The notes beneath the pieces were generated by a model. The model was not told where the DNA came from. It did not search any database and saw only the letters and a list, made by a program, of their open reading frames with translations. A stretch of 57,883 nucleotides of DNA from Bacteroidales bacterium (GTDB taxonomy: Bacteria; Bacteroidota; Bacteroidia; Bacteroidales; UBA3663). Numbering within the stretch: the stretch's first letter is position 1; each line of letters opens with the position of its first letter. The position numbers were made by a program, and so were the translations under genes. The stretch covers positions 1-57,883 of the forward strand of contig JAFZTS010000033.1 in assembly GCA_017618715.1 (NCBI GenBank). The letters are read 5' to 3'. This document shows, in pieces, positions 52,229 to 57,883 of the stretch.

Positions 52229-52246
52229 GCAGCCAAGCTTGGCTGC
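52229..52246. repeat. 18-bp perfect palindrome
   Basis: GCAGCCAAGCTTGGCTGC lies between mnmG and apt. It has no loop or adjoining T-run on either strand, so an operator-like site is as likely as a weak terminator. Confidence 0.4.
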
Positions 52247-52303
52247 TGACGAGAACATGGGCGAGGCGGACCTGTCTTTTAGCGGGGAGCGTGGGGCGCG
52301 TCT

Positions 52304-54283
52304 TCATCGCCCAAGGAGGACGAGCAGGATGTTCACGTCGGCTGGGGAGACGCCGGGGATGCGGCTGGCTTGACCGATGGTCTCGGGGCGGATGCGCGAG
52401 AGTTTCTGTCGGGCTTCGATGGTTAGCTGTTGCAGCTCGTCGTAGTTGATCGTCTTGGGAAGTCGGATGGCTTCGAGACGGGCGATCTTTTGGGCCACCG
52501 CCTTCTCGCGGCTGATATATCCCTCGTACTTGATCTGCACCTCGGCGGCCTCAATAATCTCGTCACGCCGGTCATCGGGCAACGAGGCAAAGAGCTGCGC
52601 CAGTTCGGGAATGTGCTTGGCCAGAAGAGGGAGGTTCAGTTCAGGACGATTGACCAGGGCGAGCAGTTTGCAACCTTCCTTAAGCTCGGAGCTTCCGAGG
52701 GAAGCAAGCGTGTCGTTGAACGAAAGTTTCACGTGGAACATTTCGCAGAATTCGACAATCTGTTCGACACATTTCTTCTTTTCCATCATCAGCCGATAGC
52801 GTGTCTCATCGACCAATCCGACGGCATAACCGCGTGGAGTGAGTCGCATGTCTGCATCGTCCTGACGGAGCAATATGCGATACTCGGCTCGGCTTGTGAA
52901 CATGCGATAAGGTTCATCTACACCCTTGGTCACCAGATCGTCGATGAGCACACCGATGTATGCTTCGTCGCGGCCCAGCACGAACGGCTCTTGTCCCTTC
53001 ACCTGCAAAGCGGCGTTGGCACCGGCGATGAGGCCTTGTCCGGCTGCCTCCTCATAGCCCGTCGTTCCATTGACTTGGCCGGCAAAGAAGAGACCGGAGA
53101 CGAGTTTCGTTTCGAGCGTGTGGCGTAACTGTGTCGGATCGAAGTAATCATATTCGATGGCATAACCGGGACGATAAGCCACGGCATGGCTCAACGCGGG
53201 AATCTGATGGAGCGCCTCCATCTGTATGTCGATAGGCAAGGAGCTGCTGAATCCGTTGAGATAATATTCCTGCGTACCGTTGCCTTCAGGTTCGAGGAAA
53301 AGCAGGTGATGATCCTTGTCGGCAAAGGTGACGATCTTCGTCTCGATGCTCGGACAATAACGCGGGCCGATGCTCTGGATTTGTCCGTTGTAAAGCGGAG
53401 AATCGGGGAGGCCTTGGCGCAAGATTTCGTGAACGGCCTCGTTGGTCTGGATGGTATAGCAGGGCAATGCGTGGTCGGCGCACCATGCTGCACCCGCCTT
53501 TGTGTTGATGCCTTTTCCCGCTGCGTCGGTGGAGGCATGTCGCGTTTGGGGAGCGGGACGATCCACCTCGGAAGCATGAACCAAAGACCAGGGGAGGTAA
53601 GAGAAATGATGGAAGTCGGTGTCGCCGTCCTGACGATCGGCCAAACTGAAATCGATTGTCTTTCCGTCGATGCGCACGGGCGTTCCCGTCTTCATGCGTC
53701 CCGTCTCGAAGCCCATCGTCCGAAGCTGTTCGGTGAGGCCGTAGCTGGCCAGCTCGCCACAACGACCGCCCGCAATCATGGTGCGTCCGATGTGCATGAG
53801 CCCGTTGAGGAAAGTGCCGGCGGTGAGCACGACGGCCTTGGCAAGAAAGCGAACGCCCATCTGGGTGAGGACGCCCTCGACACGGGAATGGTCTTCGCTG
53901 AAGAGGAACTCTGTTACCGTGTCTTGCCAGATGAAAAGATTGGGCGTGTTCTCAAGGACGTTGCGCCAAGTCCAGATAAACCGTCCTCGATCGGCCTGAC
54001 TGCGAGGACTCCACATGGCCGGACCTTTCGAGCGATTGAGCATGCGGAACTGGATGGAGCAACGATCGGTGACGATGCCCATCATGCCGCCCAATGCGTC
54101 AATCTCGCGTACAATCTGGCCCTTGGCGATGCCGCCCACCGCAGGATTGCACGACATCTGTGCAATCTTGTTCATATCCATCGTGATCAGACAGGTGCGC
54201 ACACCAAGACGGGCCGCAGCGTGTGCAGCCTCGCAGCCGGCGTGTCCACCGCCAATCACAACGACATCGTATTCAAAAGTCAT
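52304..54283 (-). CDS. mnmG: tRNA uridine-5-carboxymethylaminomethyl modification enzyme MnmG/GidA
   Basis: The 659-residue protein starts with the FAD-binding fingerprint VVIGGGHAGCEAAHAAARLG and has the MnmG blocks MSCNPAVGGIAKGQIVREID, GLFFAGQVNGTTGYEEAAGQG and TSRAEYRILLRQDDAD. With MnmE it modifies the wobble uridine of certain tRNAs. Its start is directly next to the ybeY stop codon, so the two form an operon. mnmG often lies near the replication origin in bacteria (established). A parS-like site is inside it. Confidence 0.97.
   Translation of the reverse strand: MTFEYDVVVIGGGHAGCEAAHAAARLGVRTCLITMDMNKIAQMSCNPAVGGIAKGQIVREIDALGGMMGIVTDRCSIQFRMLNRSKGPAMWSPRSQADRGRFIWTWRNVLENTPNLFIWQDTVTEFLFSEDHSRVEGVLTQMGVRFLAKAVVLTAGTFLNGLMHIGRTMIAGGRCGELASYGLTEQLRTMGFETGRMKTGTPVRIDGKTIDFSLADRQDGDTDFHHFSYLPWSLVHASEVDRPAPQTRHASTDAAGKGINTKAGAAWCADHALPCYTIQTNEAVHEILRQGLPDSPLYNGQIQSIGPRYCPSIETKIVTFADKDHHLLFLEPEGNGTQEYYLNGFSSSLPIDIQMEALHQIPALSHAVAYRPGYAIEYDYFDPTQLRHTLETKLVSGLFFAGQVNGTTGYEEAAGQGLIAGANAALQVKGQEPFVLGRDEAYIGVLIDDLVTKGVDEPYRMFTSRAEYRILLRQDDADMRLTPRGYAVGLVDETRYRLMMEKKKCVEQIVEFCEMFHVKLSFNDTLASLGSSELKEGCKLLALVNRPELNLPLLAKHIPELAQLFASLPDDRRDEIIEAAEVQIKYEGYISREKAVAQKIARLEAIRLPKTINYDELQQLTIEARQKLSRIRPETIGQASRIPGVSPADVNILLVLLGR
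52725..52740. promoter_or_regulatory. parS-like site 4 (inside mnmG)
   Basis: AGTTTCACGTGGAACA matches the parS 16-mer at 14 of 16 positions and keeps the CACGTG centre. Confidence 0.65.
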
Positions 54284-54709
54284 TCAAGGAAGGTTAAAAT
54301 ACAAGGCAAGCGCTTCATTCTCATTTTGTTCCATGATTTCCCGCTCGCCTGGCGCCTTGTCGTTGATGCCGCAGAGATGCAGGATGCCGTGGATGATGAC
54401 ACGATGGAGCTCGCGCTCGAAGGGCTGGCCGAATTGCTCGGCATTGGAGCGCACCGTTTCGAGTCCGATGATGATATCGCCGGCAATCTTGTCGCCCTCA
54501 GAATAATCGAAGGTGATGATGTCGGTGTAAAAATCGTGCTGCAGATACTGTCGGTTGCAGGCCAGGATGCCCTCGTCATCGACAAACTTGTAGCATACCG
54601 TGCCCAGTCGCTTGCCATGAAGCTGGGCGACCTGGCGAATCCACGCACTGACGTCACGTTTGCGGATGGCCGGCATGTCGATACCCTCGCTGAAAAATGA
54701 AACTGCCAT
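54284..54709 (-). CDS. ybeY: endoribonuclease YbeY (rRNA maturation factor)
   Basis: The 141-residue protein has the zinc-binding motif HGILHLCGINDKAPGE (H-x3-H-x4-5-D/H type) and YLQHDFYTDIITFDY. It takes part in 16S rRNA 3' processing and ribosome quality control. It is the first gene of the minus-strand ybeY-mnmG unit, preceded by a -7 element at 54737-54744. Confidence 0.95.
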   Translation of the reverse strand: MAVSFFSEGIDMPAIRKRDVSAWIRQVAQLHGKRLGTVCYKFVDDEGILACNRQYLQHDFYTDIITFDYSEGDKIAGDIIIGLETVRSNAEQFGQPFERELHRVIIHGILHLCGINDKAPGEREIMEQNENEALALYFNLP

Positions 54710-54736
54710 AAAATTAAATGTGTTGATTTAGCACCG

Positions 54737-54744
54737 CAAAGTTA
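54737..54744 (-). promoter_or_regulatory. -7 element of ybeY-mnmG
   Basis: On the minus strand TAACTTTG followed by CGGTG, 28 bp upstream of the ybeY start. No clear -33 box. Confidence 0.55.
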
Positions 54745-54847
54745 ATCATTATTTTTTATAATATGTAATAACGAGTTGAAAAAAATCCCCAAAATCAATA
54801 AAAAATGTTACTTTAAGCTCTTTTTGAAAACTTTTTTTGCAAAAAAA

Positions 54848-54878
54848 TTTGGATTAGAAAATAAAATGACTATATTTG
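54848..54878 (+). promoter_or_regulatory. promoter of the ATP synthase operon
   Basis: TTTG (54848-54851), a 19-bp spacer and a perfect TATATTTG (54871-54878) followed by CGCAC. The leader to atpD is about 55 nt. Confidence 0.85.
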
Positions 54879-54905
54879 CGCACTGAAACCCTATCCATTC
54901 CGTGA

Positions 54906-56456
<1,551 letters not shown>

Positions 56457-56467
56457 TAGGTACTCCT

Positions 56468-56704
56468 ATGAAACTGACGATTTTTTCCCCCGAGAAGACG
56501 GTATTCGACGGTGAAGTGGAGCTCTGCGAGGTGCCCGGCACCAAGGGACGATTCACCATCCTGCGTGACCACGACTCCATCATCACCACCCTGCAACCAG
56601 GCAACATTCGCTACGTCACGGGCGGCGAGACCATCCTGCAGCCGGTCAAGAGCGGCTACGTGGAGGTTCACCACAATGTCATCTCGGCCTGCGTGATGCT
56701 ATGA
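56468..56704 (+). CDS. atpC: F1 ATP synthase subunit epsilon (short form)
   Basis: The 78-residue protein is the N-terminal beta-sandwich of epsilon only (LTIFSPEKTVFDGEVELCEVPGTKG). It lacks the C-terminal helical hairpin that inhibits the enzyme in longer homologues, as is usual for Bacteroidetes. It follows atpD after 11 bp and overlaps the next gene by 4 bp (ATGA). Confidence 0.95.
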   Translation: MKLTIFSPEKTVFDGEVELCEVPGTKGRFTILRDHDSIITTLQPGNIRYVTGGETILQPVKSGYVEVHHNVISACVML

Positions 56705-56991
56705 TGTGGCTGGAAATCCTGATCGCCGGCTTTGTGTTCTACGAGGCAGTGGTCATCAACGTGGTACGAGAACTTCAAAAGGTCAATCCCGCCATCACCG
56801 TTTGGGTGATTATGGGATCGAAGGTCCTGAAGATGCTTCTCACCGCTGTAGCCATTCTCGTTGTGGCGCGTTTCACCGAGATTCCCATCCGCCGTTTCGC
56901 ACTCACCACCGTCGGCATCTATTTCATATCGCTCATCGTCGAATCGATATTCTTCCTCAAAAAGAAGCAAAACAATGAACATAAACCATAA
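56701..56991 (+). CDS. AtpI-like small membrane protein of the ATP synthase operon
   Basis: The 96-residue protein has three or so hydrophobic helices and a basic C-terminal tail (FFLKKKQNNEHKP). It occupies the position of atpI-type genes between atpC and atpB, which aid assembly of the c-ring (family knowledge; similarity is only positional and by topology). It overlaps atpC by 4 bp and atpB by 17 bp, so the operon is tightly coupled. ATG at 56704 is a second candidate start. Confidence 0.75.
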   Translation: MMWLEILIAGFVFYEAVVINVVRELQKVNPAITVWVIMGSKVLKMLLTAVAILVVARFTEIPIRRFALTTVGIYFISLIVESIFFLKKKQNNEHKP

Positions 56992-57883
56992 AGTCTGGAC
57001 GCTACTGGTAAGTCTGCTGCTCGCAGTCGGCCTCCTCCTGCCCCGTCCCGCTCTTGCCCAGGAACATTCCGAGGGCGAAGGGAAGCCGCTGGATGTGACC
57101 GCCATGATCTTCGAGCACGTGGGCGACTCCTACTACTGGCACATCACGGACGTGGGCGAGACATCGATTGCCCTGCCATTGCCCGTGATGGTCTATAGCA
57201 AGACCAGCGGGTTCCACTGCTTCATGTCGAGCAAGTTCCACCACGGACACGCCTCGTATGAAGGCCTGAAGATTGCCGGCGAAGAGTCGGAATATGCAGG
57301 CAAGATAGTGGAGACGGTCGGCGGCAAAGAGGTTCGTCCGTTTGACTTCTCGATTACCAAGAACGTGGCCGGCCTGATCATCGCAAGCATCCTGCTCTGC
57401 TGGATCATTCTGGGCTGCGCCCGTTGGTACAAGAATCGCGACGCCTCGTCACCCGCGCCCAAGGGCTTTGTCGGTGCTGTGGAAATGTTGGTAAGCTTCG
57501 TCTATAACGACATCATCAAGCCCAACATCCCCAAGCATACCGACCGCTATGCGCCCTATCTGCTCACGGCGTTCTTCTTCATTTTCTTCTGCAATCTGGC
57601 AGGCCTTATCCCTGGCTCGGCCAACCTGACCGGCAATATCGCCGTCACTTTGTGCCTCGCCCTGTTTACGTTCTTCATCGTAAACATTTTCGGCACCAAG
57701 GCCTACTGGCAGGAGATCTTCTGGAACGCCGAGCTCCCCGCCTGGCTGCGCCCCATCATGGCCGTGATCGAGTTCATCGGTATCTTCACCAAGCCGTTCT
57801 CGCTCACCATCCGTCTCTTCGCCAACATCCTGGCGGGCCACGCCGCCCTGCTCGGTGTGCTGAGCGTCATCTTCCTGACCGCC
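56975..57883 (+). CDS. atpB: F0 ATP synthase subunit a, 3' end beyond the window
   Basis: The frame opens at ATG 56975 and stays open for 303 codons to the window edge. There is a signal-like N-terminus (ALAQ), a soluble His-rich stretch as in Bacteroidetes homologues, and membrane helices. The essential proton-channel Arg is in KPFSLTIRLFANILAGH (near residue 288). The C-terminal helix is missing from the window. It overlaps the AtpI-like gene by 17 bp. Confidence 0.95.
   Translation, partial: MNINHKVWTLLVSLLLAVGLLLPRPALAQEHSEGEGKPLDVTAMIFEHVGDSYYWHITDVGETSIALPLPVMVYSKTSGFHCFMSSKFHHGHASYEGLKIAGEESEYAGKIVETVGGKEVRPFDFSITKNVAGLIIASILLCWIILGCARWYKNRDASSPAPKGFVGAVEMLVSFVYNDIIKPNIPKHTDRYAPYLLTAFFFIFFCNLAGLIPGSANLTGNIAVTLCLALFTFFIVNIFGTKAYWQEIFWNAELPAWLRPIMAVIEFIGIFTKPFSLTIRLFANILAGHAALLGVLSVIFLTA

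Noticed and set aside
53186..54700. 504-codon plus-strand frame opposite mnmG and ybeY
   Set aside because: Both genes on the other strand have full family motifs; this is a GC-rich shadow frame.

Overview
The window comes from a Bacteroidales genome, most likely a Prevotella-type organism (inference). The signs are several SusC/SusD pairs, BspA-like leucine-rich-repeat proteins with a 'YSIDGKL'-type C-terminus, many lipoproteins, Bacteroidetes promoters (TTTG, 19-21 bp, TAnnTTTG) and the Bacteroidetes F-type ATPase order atpD-atpC-atpI-atpB.

Layout. (1) 1-2.4 kb: the start of a BspA-like gene, a degenerate small reading frame, and a TPR/membrane/coiled-coil protein. (2) 2.4-7.6 kb: a close-packed minus-strand run of thioredoxin, GH43, a hypothetical protein, ComM-like ATPase and a thioredoxin-fold lipoprotein without CxxC. 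(3) 7.7-38.5 kb: a pectin/rhamnogalacturonan utilisation region. It holds a GH43-PL10 fusion, a KdgF-like cupin lipoprotein, an esterase, GH31, three SusC/SusD pairs, GH105, L-rhamnose mutarotase, a DUF5060/apiosidase-like hydrolase and a PL1 pectate lyase. (4) 38.5-41.3 kb: an ABC exporter and a VanX-like dipeptidase. (5) 41.3-46.8 kb: an accessory-looking stretch. It has an 11-unit palindromic tandem array, two AT-rich lipoprotein genes, and a second TPR + BspA-like pair bounded by a 31-bp direct repeat. (6) 46.8-54.7 kb: housekeeping genes (endonuclease/phosphatase-family protein, hemolysin III family, tRNA-Ser(CGA), membrane protein, uvrC, apt, mnmG, ybeY) carrying four parS-like sites within 3.2 kb. 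(7) 54.9 kb to the end: the ATP synthase operon, cut off inside atpB.

How the genes fit together. In the pectin region, secreted PL1 and PL10 lyases would cut pectin backbone. The SusC/SusD pairs would import oligosaccharides. GH105 and the KdgF-like cupin would process unsaturated uronates left by lyases, GH43, GH31 and the esterase would remove side groups, and RhaM would feed rhamnose catabolism. Each SusC/SusD pair has its own promoter and a terminator-like hairpin, so they look like separate transcription units. No SusR, HTCS or ECF regulator for the locus lies in the window.

Most notable observations: the palindromic array beginning at the VanX-like stop codon, the parS-like cluster (one perfect 16-mer), the sharply bounded direct repeat around the TPR/LRR pair, and 9-bp-period TCCGA-type repeats found both between genes and in frame inside a gene. 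All annotations are from reading the sequence; no database searches were run.
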